Below, piece by piece: positions 11,438 through 24,420 of a stretch of DNA of 64,000 nt. Source of the stretch: Batillaria attramentaria (taxonomy: Eukaryota; Mollusca; Gastropoda; Batillariidae); assembly GCA_018292915.2 (NCBI GenBank), contig JACVVK020000085.1:214501-278500 (forward strand). Reading direction: 5' to 3'. A program made the position numbers and the translations under genes. Under the pieces are notes generated by a model. The model was not told the origin of the DNA, ran no database searches, and saw only the letters and a program-made list of their open reading frames with translations. Position 1 is the stretch's first letter; the number at the start of each line of letters is the position of its first letter.

Positions 11438-12060
11438 TGCTATCGCAGTCCAACACGGCGTGCTGTGTGTGCACTGTGAGATTAGGGGCAGTCTTTTTTT
11501 TTTTTTTTTTTTTGCTGCCCCAACTCTCTGCCAGCTCCAGTGGTGTTCCTCCCAGGTCATGGGTGGAACCGACGGAGGACTCGGAAGCTGGGACAATTTT
11601 TATTATGCATGATGATGGAGATGAGGATGATAGTAAGATGATGCTATGGAGGTCCATGTGGTTTGGGACTGCGGGACAGGGCCGCATTCCACGCTTCCTG
11701 TCATAAATATCCCGGCATTAACCAGGCCCGGGAACTACGGCACCTGCGGTGCCGGCCGTGTAATCATCCACATCATAAGACGTGTCATACAAAGGGAAGC
11801 ACCCCCAAAGTCGCACCCGTGAAGTGGGTGAAGCTTGGCTGTGTGGCAACAGCCTCCCCATTGGGCCCATAGCACACCCGCTCTGGGTAGGAGCCGACCT
11901 AGGTAGGAAAAATCCCGCTTGCCTCGGCTGGGATTCGAACCCGGGTCTCCCGGTCCATGATCCGAAGTGCTAACCACTACACTACGGGGGCCGCTATCGC
12001 AGTCCAACACGACGTGCTGTGTGTGCACTGTGAGATTAGGGGCAGTCTTGGCCTGGCCAG
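11438..12060 (-). repeat. Composite repeat: tRNA-derived sequence between 55-bp direct repeats
   Basis: Words beginning GCTATCGCAGTCCAACACG and continuing to TTAGGGGCAGTC occur at about 11441-11495 and 11993-12048, with one or two mismatches. Between them, minus-strand 11995-11915 reads as a tRNA-like head: GTAGTGTAGTGGTTAGCAC as A box region and GGGTTCGAATCCC as B box. The rest of the unit (poly-T at 11493-11513, then about 400 bp) is of unknown origin. Confidence 0.55.
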
Positions 12061-13075
12061 ATCACCCCTGTACACCTAAATACGACACATCTTGGACATA
12101 GCCAACTATACTGCGCTCGGCAGTATTGCGTGTCACGATCCTAGAAAGTTTTTTTTTTTTTCTTTTAAAGTCAGCAGTTGAAACTTGAAGGTCTAATTCT
12201 ATCTAGACATTTTAAGTAACTCATGTTTGTTGCTTGTTGTTGTTGGTTTTTTTTTTTTTTTAATTCAGCCCTGCTTATCACTTTAAAAAAGGAGGGTGGG
12301 TGGGTGGGTGGGGGTTGGGGGTTTAACGTCCGTTTCCACCAAAGACGGGGCAACGATAAAAAAAGCCAGACCAAATATTGGGATTCCAGCTGGGTTAAAA
12401 AAGGAGATATGTCAGCCCCAGCATCCTTTGGTGTATAATAATAATAATAATAATAATTTAATTATAATGATAAATATTTTAAATATTATAATAAATAAAT
12501 AAATAATAAAAATACGAAGAAGAATAATAATTTATTTATAATAATGATATTTTAAATATTATAGTAACTAAATAAATAGATAAATAATTTTAAAAAATAA
12601 TAATCATAATTTGTTTGTCGCCCAAGCTCCTGCTGGAGCTCTGGTTTGTTCACTGTCTGTCTCTGTCTGTCTCTTGTGCAAGTAACTGACCATACCGTCC
12701 CAGCTTAGTAGGCTGGGCTAGTTTTGACCGGTAGTGACACTGTACCAAAGGGAGATAATTGTTGGGAGAGGAAGGGCGGATAATGAAGGTGTTGTGGCCA
12801 ACGCCGCCCTGGTGAAAGCTTGGCGAACAAATTTTGAAAATTATCTCCCGTTGTTTGGGTACAGGTTACTGACGACCCGATGGGGGCGAATCATCAGGCG
12901 TTTTGTGTCCTCGCAGTGTCACTGTTTGTAGCAGGGTCTAGCATGGTGGACAACACCATCATGATCAGCTTCTGTATCCCCCCCCCCCCCCGCGACCCCC
13001 ATCCCCCACAGTCTTGAAGTGCCTCGTGTAATGTAACACTTGCTTCAGGGTAACATACGACTCCACTCAGCCCCG
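12061..13075. other. Non-coding; A/T-rich with a SINE fragment
   Basis: Contains a partial minus-strand SINE family A copy at about 12293-12400 (tail, GTTTAACGTCC, GGGGCAACGATAAA) and an A/T-rich TAA/ATAA stretch at 12435-12615. No exon recognised. Confidence 0.6.
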
Positions 13076-13262
13076 AGGGTGGGTGGGTGGGTGTTTGGGA
13101 GTTTAACGTCCTTTTCCACCACATACGGGTGATATCAAAGACAGGGCATCGATGAAAAAAAAAAAAAAAAACCAGCACAAACATTTAGCTCCAGGCGGGA
13201 TACGAACTCACGACCCGAGCACTGAGAGTCCAACGCTCTACCATTCGGCCACCCCGGCTCCC
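13076..13262 (-). repeat. SINE family A (full length, minus strand)
   Basis: Complete tail, body (with an expanded A run at 13154-13171) and tRNA-like head ending CCACCCCGGCTCC. Related AGCCCCGA words lie on both sides. Confidence 0.85.
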
Positions 13263-13734
13263 GAAGCCAAAGCCCCGAAGCTTTTCTTCGCCGTGTGTTG
13301 TCAAAACACAGTACTTCGAAGACGTCATTTTATGGACAAGGGGGTGATTTCAAGGGATGATTTCAAATCACCCCATTGTGAAAGAGACTGGCGTGTGGTG
13401 GTCGTTGTCCTAAAATTATGACAGTGGACTTGCTTCTTTTTGGGGGGGGTTGGGGGGGATGGGGGGGGGGGCACGTTTCAGTCATATGAAACTAGAAGTC
13501 GGTTTCCCTCTTTGTGGTGGTGGGCAAGAAAGTTGGCCAGTCCGTGCCATGTGTTGTGCTCATTATGCCGCGGCACGCGATTGGTTGAATTCTGGAGGCC
13601 TGCCCCTTTTGATTGACACGAGTGGAGTCGTCTATTGGCTCAGCTGGTAAAGTGTCTGTTTTCCGAGTGGAATACGTGCATTTACTGAGGCTTTTTTGTT
13701 GGTGGTAACGTTCATGGTAACGTTAGAGGAGAAC

Positions 13735-14300
13735 AGTTTTTGGGGGTGGGTTGCAACAGAGGGCAAACTGCCCGTGACACTGGGACTTTCAGCGCACAAG
13801 ACAGACAAGAGGTGACGCGAGTGGCTTTGAGTGAAGTGGCTTTCTGGCCTCAACAGAAAGCAGACTTGCATGACTCCAGTGAGGTCTGAGCAGAAAGGAC
13901 TCACTAGAATTTTTTTTTTAAAACTCCTGTCAGGTGCGTGCCTCTCAATGGCCGGCTTTGCATGGTAATTTGTGACCCGTTCTCGCGAAAGGGACCATAA
14001 GTTGCGCTAGGCCGAACTGGCGCCGCTACAGGCGAAAAGAGCGCCGGGGGTCAGTATGGCCGCCTTGTGAGTAGCCAACTTCAACTGCTGATATCTCTGT
14101 CAATTTTAGTAGTACAGCTTTCATTCTTATATTGAATTAAACTGCATAACCAGCAGACTGCAGTGATATACATATCTCTAACTTGATAATTTTCGACTTA
14201 TGGTCCCTTTTGTGAGAACGGGTCACATTTTTGTTTCTAGACTGAAGCATTTTTGGGAGGTGACTACGGCAATACACTGGCATTTTGAGGCCATTTGCAT
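13735..14300 (+). repeat. Dispersed repeat R1, copy 1, split by a MITE
   Basis: Shares words with 19190-19520: GGGACTTT, TTTGAGTGAAGTGG, TTTCTGG, AACTCCTG, GTGCCT and TTTTTGTTTCTA. The second copy lacks the 255-bp insertion present here, so it serves as the empty site. Confidence 0.6.
13972..14226. mobile_element. 255-bp MITE with ATTT target duplication
   Basis: Ends GTGACCCGTTCTCGCGAAAG and, on the other strand, GTGACCCGTTCTCACAAAAG. Inverted similarity runs on through GGGACCATAAGT. ATTT flanks both sides (13968-13971, 14227-14230). The paralogous repeat at 19190-19520 carries an uninterrupted TAATTTTTG at this point. No coding capacity. Confidence 0.8.
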
Positions 14301-14480
14301 TTGTGGTCTGAAACCTGCAAGGGGTTAGGTGTAGTCGACGAAAAGTTGACCACAACGTTGTTGTGTGCCTGCTAAGAGTCTCGAGACTTTAATTAGCGCT
14401 TAACTCCTCTCGAATAAACCTTTGGAAATGTACAGATGAAAAGGAAACTACTTTGCACATCACTAAATTAGCCGAAGGGG

Positions 14481-14578
<98 letters not shown>

Positions 14579-14930
14579 CCTGTAGGTTGTGGGTGTCGGT
14601 GTAGGGATGGTGTGCGTTTCTGGGACTAGTGGGTGGGAAGGGGGGGGGGGGGGTTGGGGGGGGGGGGGGTCTTTCGGATAATTACACAAATGTGGAGCAA
14701 TATTTCTCCTTCTTATTGACTCAGAACAAATTAGCTTATCTTTACCTACACGCAGCCGATAGGAGATAGACAGGCGCGTGGTGTTTAGGTGAATCAGAGC
14801 ATTCCACAAGCACCATGCAGCAAGCCACGACGGGCGCGTTACGACGATTGAGTTTACTCGCTGAACTCGCTTTCACGAACTTCTAAAAGACCCCTAGTTG
14901 AGAAAACGTATGCTTATAAATCTGGTCTGG
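14301..14930. other. Non-coding; (GT)n and G-run microsatellite
   Basis: (GT)n at 14483-14575 and G runs at 14640-14670. Nothing else recognised. Confidence 0.6.
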
Positions 14931-15062
14931 TATTCATGAAGCGCGTTTAGCTAGGATAAACGCATTCAGGTCTAACCGGGCGTTTAACAGTATCAATTTA
15001 GCATTCTTTTACGCCCGTTTAGATTTAAACGTGTTTATCCCACCTAAACGCGCTTCATGAAT
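14931..15062. mobile_element. ~130-bp foldback MITE
   Basis: TATTCATGAAGCGCGTTTAG at the left is matched by the reverse complement at the right end (…CTAAACGCGCTTCATGAATA). Similarity continues inward through GGATAAAC, with a centre of about 50 bp. Only one copy is seen in the window. Confidence 0.6.
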
Positions 15063-16368
<1,306 letters not shown>

Positions 16369-16515
16369 GCATTGTGGTACTCACTGACTCACTCAGTGAA
16401 GACCCGGCATTGTGGTACTCACTGACTCACTCAGTGAAGACCCGGCTTTGAACAGGCTGACTCACTCAGTGAAGACCCGGCTTTGAACAGGCTGACTCAC
16501 TCAGTGAAGACCCGG
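16369..16515. repeat. 35-38-bp satellite, left block
   Basis: Four units sharing GACTCACTCAGTGAAGACCC, two with CATTGTGGTA and two with CTTTGAACAGG variants. The block continues on the far side of the transposon at 18211. Confidence 0.85.
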
Positions 16516-18210
16516 TGTAGGATCCGGTCCGGTCCCCCCTCTGAAGCAGTCCCCCGGGGGACCAATTCGTGGCAAAAACTGCTCTATAATGGTCCCCCCT
16601 TAGACATCCAGCCTCGTTTTCGACTGGTCCCCCTGGGCGATTTTGGTCCCCCCTCGCATCCAAAATAGGCCCCCTCTCGAACTGGTCCCCCTCTTTTCTA
16701 ACCAATGTAGAGCTATGTCAGTATTTATTTTTAACTTTATTGTTATAGTGTGTGTCAACTCAGTAGAAAACGTGACTCTGGATCTCTCTCACACTCTCTC
16801 TCTCTCTCTCTCGCCCCCCACACTTTCTCTCCTCCCCCCATCTCTCAAACACACACACACACACATTATGCACGCACGCACGCACGCGTGCACACTCACT
16901 CACGCACGCACGCACGCAAACACACACGCGCACACACACACACACACACACACACCTCTTTCGTTATATGTATAATTATTTTCATTTTTGTACAGAGATG
17001 TTATTCAAGATGATCTTGAACTGGGTCAAGGTTACAGTGTCAAATCTAAACTTTTAAAAGTGATTTAACTTCGTAGATTTGCCGTTCTATGTAGCCTATA
17101 CTTTTGTTTTTTTTATTTTCTCTTTTTTTTTTTTTTGTGGGATGAGGAAACGGTCGCCACTAAAAAACAAAAGTATAGGCTACATAGAACGGCAAATCTA
17201 CGAAGTTAAATCACTTTTAAAAGTTTAGATTTGTTTTTTCTTTTCTTTTATTTATTTTTTTTGTGGGATGAGAAAACGGTCGCCACGCTTCTTGACACGT
17301 CACGTGACTCGTGTCAAACATGCCTATAATTATAAGTACACGACAATTCATTCCGTACTTGGGCCACCGAGGTTGAGATATTTGCTGCAGCCACCCTCTT
17401 GGACACGCCCGTGTATGTGTTCACAAGAGAGGCTCCAGGCCGACAACCTAGGTGGCTGAAATACGGGCCAGTTTGGCAATCGGCCCCATTGAAAACAGAC
17501 AGAGTAATTTATATAATGAATCTTGGACATCACTTTGCTCCTGTTTTTTGTGTCACTCCTTAGACCAGAACTGTTAGTCTTCTGCTGTTTTTGTTGTTTC
17601 AAGGGTCATGATTTGAGACACTGGTACTCAGTCTTGACTGTCTACTTGAAGTACGCTGAAAGCCAAAGGTGGCAACTAGTTTTCATGTCATGGACACTTA
17701 CTTAATTTTGAAGAAATATTTTTCTATGGCGTTGTATAGAAAATATTAGATACTTGGTCTTTGATGTTATTCTCTAAATGCTATTTCCAGTTTTAAAAAA
17801 ATGACAGGAAATGTGGACAGCAAAAAACAACCAATGCAAAAAAACAACTGAAAGAAACAAGAACACAACCAAACAAATATATCTCACACACACAAAAATA
17901 ACAACAAGCACATAAATCGGAAAAAAAAGAAAAAAAAATGTTCCTATGGCCCTGTGCTTTTGGGGACAATAAAGTTTTGTAACAATAAAGTTAAAAATAA
18001 ATACTGACATAGCTCTACATTGGTTAGAAAAGAGGGGGACCAGTTCGAGAGGGGGCCTATTTTGGATGCGAGGGGGGACCAAAATCGCCCAGGGGGACCA
18101 GTCGAAAACGAGGCTGGATGTCTAAGGGGGGGACCATTATAGAGCAGTTTTTGCCACGAATTGGTCCCCCGGGGGACTACTTCAGAGGGGGGACCGGACC
18201 GGATGCTACA
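16516..18210. mobile_element. Non-autonomous Ginger-like DNA transposon with ~230-bp TIRs
   Basis: Terminal inverted repeats of about 230 bp (16516-16745 and 17981-18210) begin TGTAGGATCCGGTCCGG and TGTAGCATCCGGTCCGG. CCGG flanks both ends (16512-16515, 18211-18214) and is present once in an uninterrupted satellite unit, so it is a 4-bp target duplication. TGTNR ends, long TIRs and a 4-bp CCG-type duplication are, to my knowledge, features of Ginger transposons, whose transposase resembles retroviral/Gypsy integrase. No transposase is present: the 1.2-kb interior has CT/CA microsatellites and a second palindrome (arms 17041-17114 and 17162-17233). The assignment to Ginger is inference; the element itself is directly visible. 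Confidence 0.75.
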
Positions 18211-18440
18211 CCGGCTTTGAACAGGCTGACTCACTCAGTGAAGACCCGGCTTTGAACAGGCTGACTCACTCAGTGAAGACCCGGCTTTGAACAGGCTGAC
18301 TCACTCAGTGAAGACCCGGCTTTGAACAGGCTGACTCACTCAGTGAAGACCCGGCTTTGAACAGGCTGACTCACTCAGTGAAGACCCGGCTTTGAACAGG
18401 CTGACTCACTCAGTGAAGACCCGGCTTTGAACAGGCTGAA
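18211..18440. repeat. 35-bp satellite, right block
   Basis: About 6.5 near-identical units of CTTTGAACAGGCTGACTCAC + TCAGTGAAGACCCGG. Each contains TGACTCA and the near-palindrome TCACTCAGTGA. Confidence 0.92.
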
Positions 18441-19189
18441 CTGATTTCAAGCGAAGTTCCGCCCCTGTCAGGGCTTGCCATCACGGGGGTAGCATGCAAG
18501 ATTTTGCTGCCTCAGTGAAAGAATTCACTATGTCAGTCAGTTGTGATGAGGAAAGTAGAACTATACGGGGAAACTGAAGCTCGGAAGAAAGTTGATACCT
18601 GTCTCGCCTCAGTTCGTGTCAGTATTGTGGCACATGCACTTCCAATATCCAGAGTGCATGTAGAAAAGATTCATTTCGAAACACGAAGTGCCGCGACCAG
18701 AACAGAAAACAACCACACACCATGCACACAGGAGACAAAAAAAAAGAAAAAAGAAAAGAAAAAGGATGGCGCTTTACCTCGGAAATCACCGGAACGGATT
18801 CCCCAACTGAATGCGTCTATCTCTTGTTTTCAGGTGTATTTTCGCTCCGGTTATCATGATATTTTTGGAGGCGGGGGGGGGGGGGGATGACTACGTAACC
18901 ATTATTCAGTTAGGACGGTTGTCTTGAAACTATGTCACTCAGGTTGTTGACAAAAGAAACTATCAGCATGCTACCTATCTTCTTTCTCTGCCACGGCTGA
19001 GATGATAATGGACACAAACTTAGTGCGAGGTCAAGTTTGGTGTTTGTTTGAAAAAAAAACCCAACCCCCCCCCCCCCCCCCCCCGTTTTTTCAGTGTCAC
19101 AGTGCTGCTAGTCACGCTTGCCATGGTTTTTGTTGTCAGTCACAAAAAGCGCGAGTTTCGCGAATTTTGTCTTTGATAGGGCAAGGTGC
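18441..19189. other. No gene recognised
   Basis: Short A/G-rich and C-run tracts (18865-18886, 19065-19084); no supported exon. Confidence 0.5.
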
Positions 19190-19520
19190 ATGCCAGGGGG
19201 TAGCAAGAGGAAGCAAGCTACCGCTGAAGATGGGACTTTTTGCGCAGAAGAGAGACAAAGTTGTCGTGGGTGGATTTGAGTGAAGTGGGTTTCTGGTCGA
19301 AACTGAAAGTAGACTAGCATAACTCTAGTGAGGCCTACCAGAGCGGAATGGAGACATTCAATTTTTTTTTTAAACTCCTGCACGTACGTGCCTATGAATG
19401 GTCTGTGCATAGTAATTTTTGTTTCTATATTGAAGCATGTTTAGGAGTGACTATGAGTGATGCCTGACTTGAGGCTCGACTTATAGGGAATATATAGGCA
19501 TTTTGAGGCTTCGTGCTTGT
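19190..19520 (+). repeat. Dispersed repeat R1, copy 2 (empty site)
   Basis: Collinear with 13735-14300 but lacking the MITE; the join reads GTAATTTTTGTTTCTA. Confidence 0.6.
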
Positions 19521-20109
19521 ATTCTTTGACCTAACAATCCGGCATAACACTTGGGATATCATTCTATACCAAACAACGTACAACACTGGTGATATTCTAC
19601 TGGGCCACACAAGGCATTACACTTGATATCTTTCTGTACCGCACAACCCAGCGACCGACCTAGGCACGGAGAGCAGCGAAGCGCCAGTTTGAAGTAGACT
19701 AAACAAGAGTTGCTTCCCTTGCACCGGGACATCCCCCCCGGTTTTCCCGGTCCCGGGCCCAGCAAACTATGGCGAGGTCATTGGCCTAGTTTTTTCTTGG
19801 TGTGCCTGAACTCTCATTGGTTGGTTCTGCGTCTCACCACATTATTTCACGGTTCATAAAATGTAGGGGGGGGATCTTTTCCACGCCCACTTTTCGTTTG
19901 ATAAGCCGCTCGCCTGGGTCAGTCTGAATCACGTTCTGATACTGCCCTGTGTCTTGCCCACAAAAAAACCACCTCTCGCATCTAATTTTGCATCCAGCTG
20001 GCCGTTAAAACATCTTTCACGCTTCATCGGCCTTTTTGTCTAAAAAAAAAAACAACGTGACGATCCGATGAGTTTTGCTCGCAACTGGGTCGCCCCGCAC
20101 GTGTCTTTG

Positions 20110-20680
20110 TTTGACGTCCCAAGGTCGTGACGTCAGAGGCTAAATGTGGTTAGCTCCGCCCCCAAACCATTGCCGCCTTCCTTTGACCTATATTCCGTGT
20201 GGAGCGCAAAAATCGAACTTTTCTCACAGAAATATGGTACATCTGCGACGGTTACGTAAGCAGCGGCATTGTATGTTGATGCGCTGAAGCCTGCAGGCGC
20301 CTGCAAAGAGTATTCTCCGCGTTCCAGCCGATCGAAGCCGGTGCGACGGTGGGCGAGGGAAGTTCATTCACAGTGAGTCCTTGTAAGCCAGTCAAGGACA
20401 AACCCCCGCGTGCCAAGCGTGTGAGTGGCAGCGCTGAGAGCCAGTTGCGTGGCATACAGTCGACCAGGCCGCGTCGGGGAGTTGGGTTTGACTTTGCCAG
20501 GCTACGTATACTGCAGTCAGTCTCAACTCAGCTATTCGCGTCTGTACAGGTTCACACAGGGCCACTACTCTACCACCCAACTTCTTCCATCTTTTTTTAA
20601 TTTTTTATTTTTTCATCATCCGGTTCCACAGAGCTCAGAAACGCAGTCGACCCTATCAACGGCTCGACTGATGCAGGGTA
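20110..20680 (+). promoter_or_regulatory. Candidate distal promoter and untranslated first exon
   Basis: Unique, relatively GC-rich stretch free of repeats. It has a CRE-like TGACGTCA at 20128-20135, a weak TATA-like CTATATTCC near 20189, and a strong donor (GATGCAGGGTAAGTG) near 20680. The open frames look like untranslated sequence. It could be an alternative first exon of the nuclear receptor gene 4 kb downstream; nothing links them directly. Confidence 0.25.
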
Positions 20681-20689
20681 AGTGTTGAT

Positions 20690-21584
20690 TTTATCGTCTA
20701 TATTTGCATTGATCGTGGACCCCTCCCACCCCGTATCGGCCGCCCAACCGGTCGACTGTACTTGGGGAACTGCTGTCTTTGTGGCCTAGCCTAGTGAACT
20801 ACTGCCCTATTTCGGAGTTTTTTCGCCCTTCGTGAAACTATGATCTCTTTTGTTCGTGGACTTTAAATCGCCGTCTAGTTCGGTTCATCTGCACTATTGA
20901 ATGCTGTTCTTCGTTGCACCCAAAAGTTCTGTAATTATCGAGTTTTTTGGGTTTTTTTTTGTTTGTTTCTGTGAGTTCTTTTGTTTCGACCGTTAAGTCT
21001 GCTGGAACATTTCGTCTCCTGCATCTCATATTTTAGAGATTATATCAAAAAAGAAAAACGTTAGTTGTGCATTGTTAGTGTTAATTCCGTGAATATGCTG
21101 ATTGATTGATTGATTGCTTGATTGATTGATTGATTGATTGATTGACACACCTTTACTCAAGCTTCAGTAGTACCAGCAATATGACGTAGCCGGTGTTTTA
21201 TAAGCAAATCCAGATATCCGTCTGGTTCACATTGCAGACAGTCTGTTCGATCAATTAAAGATGCGCGCTCGGGTTAGATCAGAATCGGTGGCGCCCTATT
21301 GGTCGGTTACGTGTCTCGTGCAGCCTGCACGTGCAACTCGAGGCTTACACAATGCCCCATGTCGCACTGGAATGGGCTTCAGCAACTGATGTCTCGTGAA
21401 ACGAGATCCGACAAAGCCCTTGCTGAGATCATTTTAATTTAATCAGCGATGAATAAAAGAAGAAAAAAAAAGTCGCTTATCCTTGTCAGGTCATCGCCGT
21501 TTGCCGTTTTGTAAATTAAAAGTAATTTGGCATAATTAATTTTCATCAGTTTGGTCTTTTTACAATCCCAGTTTAAGCTTCTGG

Positions 21585-21620
<36 letters not shown>

Positions 21621-23880
21621 CTGCTGATTTTAACCGAGAGCTGGAAAAATGATACCCCGATGGCGCAGTGGTCACCACGACCCGTTGAATGAGATTTTCA
21701 CCGTGCCTTTCTTGGGTGTAACCCGAACAGAACCTCTCCTTTGTCTCTTTTCACTGCACGCGGAAAGTCATCACCGGCTTACTGTTAGTTTTGACTGGAC
21801 GAGTTTACTTCCAGGTTTTGTACGTTTAGTAAGCATTTTAAGACCCTGCTTTCAGTTCCGTGGGTGAAATACAGGAAAAGAGTAGACTCAAGTTCGTCGA
21901 CTCATTCCTCTAAAAATGAATTCCCGATTCAGTTATTCCAAGAAACAGAAATGGGTTACAGTTATGCGTAGCGGCCGCCGGTGTCAGCAGAGTGTTACAA
22001 AGGCACAGTTTTATAGACCTACCGAGGAGTAAAATTAGCAATGATTGCATTAAAAAAAATAAAAATTTTGAAACGTCTGACGTTGTTTAACAGTTCTGAG
22101 TAATGCAACCACTGATTGAGATCAGTTTTGAAGTCGGAAAAAAATGAGAAAGAAAACAAGACGGGAAAAACGTCACATTTTTGTCAAAAGTGAAAATAAA
22201 CTTCAAAGTGTAAAGTTAGATTTGACTGCTTGCAGCATCAGGGGGAAACCATCCCAACAAAAGACAGATAAGCAGAAGGAAAACGTGTCATAACTCCGTG
22301 ATCACCAAAAATAGAACCAGCCTGCAGGCGAGTTCTCATGAGACCTTGAGTATTTCGCTCAAAGAGGACGGGCATTTGCACACATGTATGTGTTATTGAC
22401 ACGGGACCAGTCATTATCAGGTTATATTACGACGCAAACCGTGTAACATACTGCACGGCCGACCAACGGTGTGACGTGAGCCCGAGAACTACGTGTTTCA
22501 GTTCGACCAATGGCGGGCATGTTTACTCGATCGGTTTCGCTGTAGGGTGAGCGGGGCACACCTTTCCTTCTGTGACTCATGAGAAAATTACGTGACGAAA
22601 TGCCCTGTTTCAATGACTTGGGATTTTTTTCCCGTGCCCCATGCAATTCCCTTCATACTATCACCTCCTTCCAGATGTGTTTGTATTTTTCAGTGGTTTG
22701 TGGTTTTGTTGTTGTGATTTTCATTTTTTTTGTGCTTAAAATTACGTATCACATTCTGAGTACTGGCCAGTAATATGCCCGTGCAAAACAATGTAGCTCA
22801 GTCACAGTTCGTTACAAAACTCTGTCTGTCTGTCTGTCTGTCTCTCTGTCTGTCTCTCTGTTTTTGTCTGTATCTGTGGTACACTGTGAGATAAACTTCC
22901 CTATGAGAAAACTAGCACCCGTAGCACCGGTTTGTATTTCAGTGGAAATACAGCGTTTTATGTAAGTGCAGAGTCAAGGTATAGAAGACAGTCCCGTCAG
23001 TTTTTCAGCGGAAAATTCGCTCTCCATCTCACGATCTTATTTTAGCAGACGATTGTTTTCAACGGTTTTGGCTTCAGCCACGGAGGTTATTGTCCGCAGA
23101 CGTATAATTATGTATGACGTAGGGAGAGAGAGAGAGAGAGAGAGGGGGGGAGAGAGAGAGAGAGAGGTGCTGTGACTAATCTACAATTTTTTTTTAATGT
23201 TAATAACGCACAGGCACAGTACTGGCCAGTACTCAAAATGTCAGTGATTATGTTTAAAAAGAAAGAAGAAAATCAGTCACAGCAGCAAAACAACAAACCA
23301 GTGAAAAGTTTAAAAAAGTGTGGGAGGAGATGATGTATGTAATTGTAAACAGGGGTTAAACTAAAAATAGTCACGGGATGCACTTTCATCGTTCGTTGAT
23401 TCTGAACATTTTCGGGCCTTCTTTTGTTGCTTTGGGCGGACACAGTTCAGTTCTTCAACTGACCTTACTTGTTTACCGTATTTTCCCGGCCTTATGAATC
23501 GACCTACAATCACTGAGCCTGCAGCTATATTTGACAGCTGTACACGACGCAGAACGGTCGGCTAGAATTGTTTTGTGTATGAACCTGTTTTGGGCGAGAA
23601 ACACCGAAAACCTTTTAAGGTCAGACGAGGTCAAGCGGAAAATAGGCCATCGCCCTCAAAAAATAGGTCGATGCCTCCCAGTCTTTGTCCTTCCAAAACT
23701 AGGTCTGCCCGTGTCACAGTACAGAGAGAGAGAGAGAGAGAGAGAGAGCGGGTGTCAGGAAAGGCACACACGGCTCCGCGCGCGATCTGTTTGGTACGAA
23801 TAGCTCGCATACTGAATATGTAAATAGGTGTGGCGGAAAACTAGGTCGGTCAAACAAGAGCAAACCCGATCGGGCATCGC
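20690..23880. other. Non-coding upstream region of the nuclear receptor gene
   Basis: Short simple repeats: (GATT)n 21099-21145, (CT)n 21590-21618, (TGTC)n 22822-22860, (GA)n near 23120-23165 and 23725-23748. No DNA-binding-domain cysteine pattern was found in any frame. Confidence 0.55.
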
Positions 23881-23945
23881 GCGACTGACGTAAGCAAACG
23901 ACTGCACTCGCGCGCGCGAGGTCAACCGCCTGACTGCCACGAGAA

Positions 23946-24090
23946 CCAATCAGTTCGCCCTGTTTGCTGCCGCCGAGCCGAGCCGAGTGGCGCCGAACGT
24001 TGCCGAAGCTGTACCGAACGGGTTTGCACTTTTAGACCAGTAGGGGTTGCGAAGGCCTTGCTGAGGCTGTGTGAACTGGGCTTATTTATA
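23946..24090 (+). promoter_or_regulatory. Core promoter of the nuclear receptor gene (CCAAT + TATA)
   Basis: AACCAATCAG with CCAAT at 23946-23950 lies in CpG-rich sequence, and TATTTATA at 24083-24090 lies about 135 bp downstream. Transcription would start near 24115-24120, just upstream of a T-rich leader. An AGGTCA half-site sits nearby (within GCGAGGTCAACC). Confidence 0.5.
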
Positions 24091-24420
24091 GCGCACCGCG
24101 TGCTTGCTGACGCAAATATAACTCCCGGATCACTGGACTTCCCTCATTCACTCGCGAAACTTCGGGCAGGCAAGACCGTCTTTCTCGACACTCAACTATT
24201 TCCAGCAACTTGTTTTTCTTATCTTGGACTGTTTACTTGAAGCGGAGTTGGGTGTTTTCCGCTCGGACTTGAGTTGTTGATGTGAATTTATTTGTGTGGT
24301 GGATATTTGTGAATATTTCATCACTTTTTTTGCACAACTTGTCACACTTCGGATTTTACCGCACGAACTTCCGAGAATCAGGATACGTGATTCGTGATCG
24401 ATTTTTCTTGGAGGAGAGAG

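Noticed and set aside
11915..11995. Possible genuine tRNA on the minus strand
   Set aside because: Good A and B boxes, but the acceptor stem does not close convincingly and the unit lies inside a duplicated repeat.
16369..18440. CRISPR-like array of 35-bp repeats
   Set aside because: Units are head-to-tail without unique spacers, and the context is a eukaryotic satellite split by a transposon.
20349..20600. 83-codon frame starting MGEGSSFTVSPCKPVKD
   Set aside because: Overlaps other open frames in a GC-rich region and ends in a poly-T tract; better explained as untranslated exon or promoter sequence.
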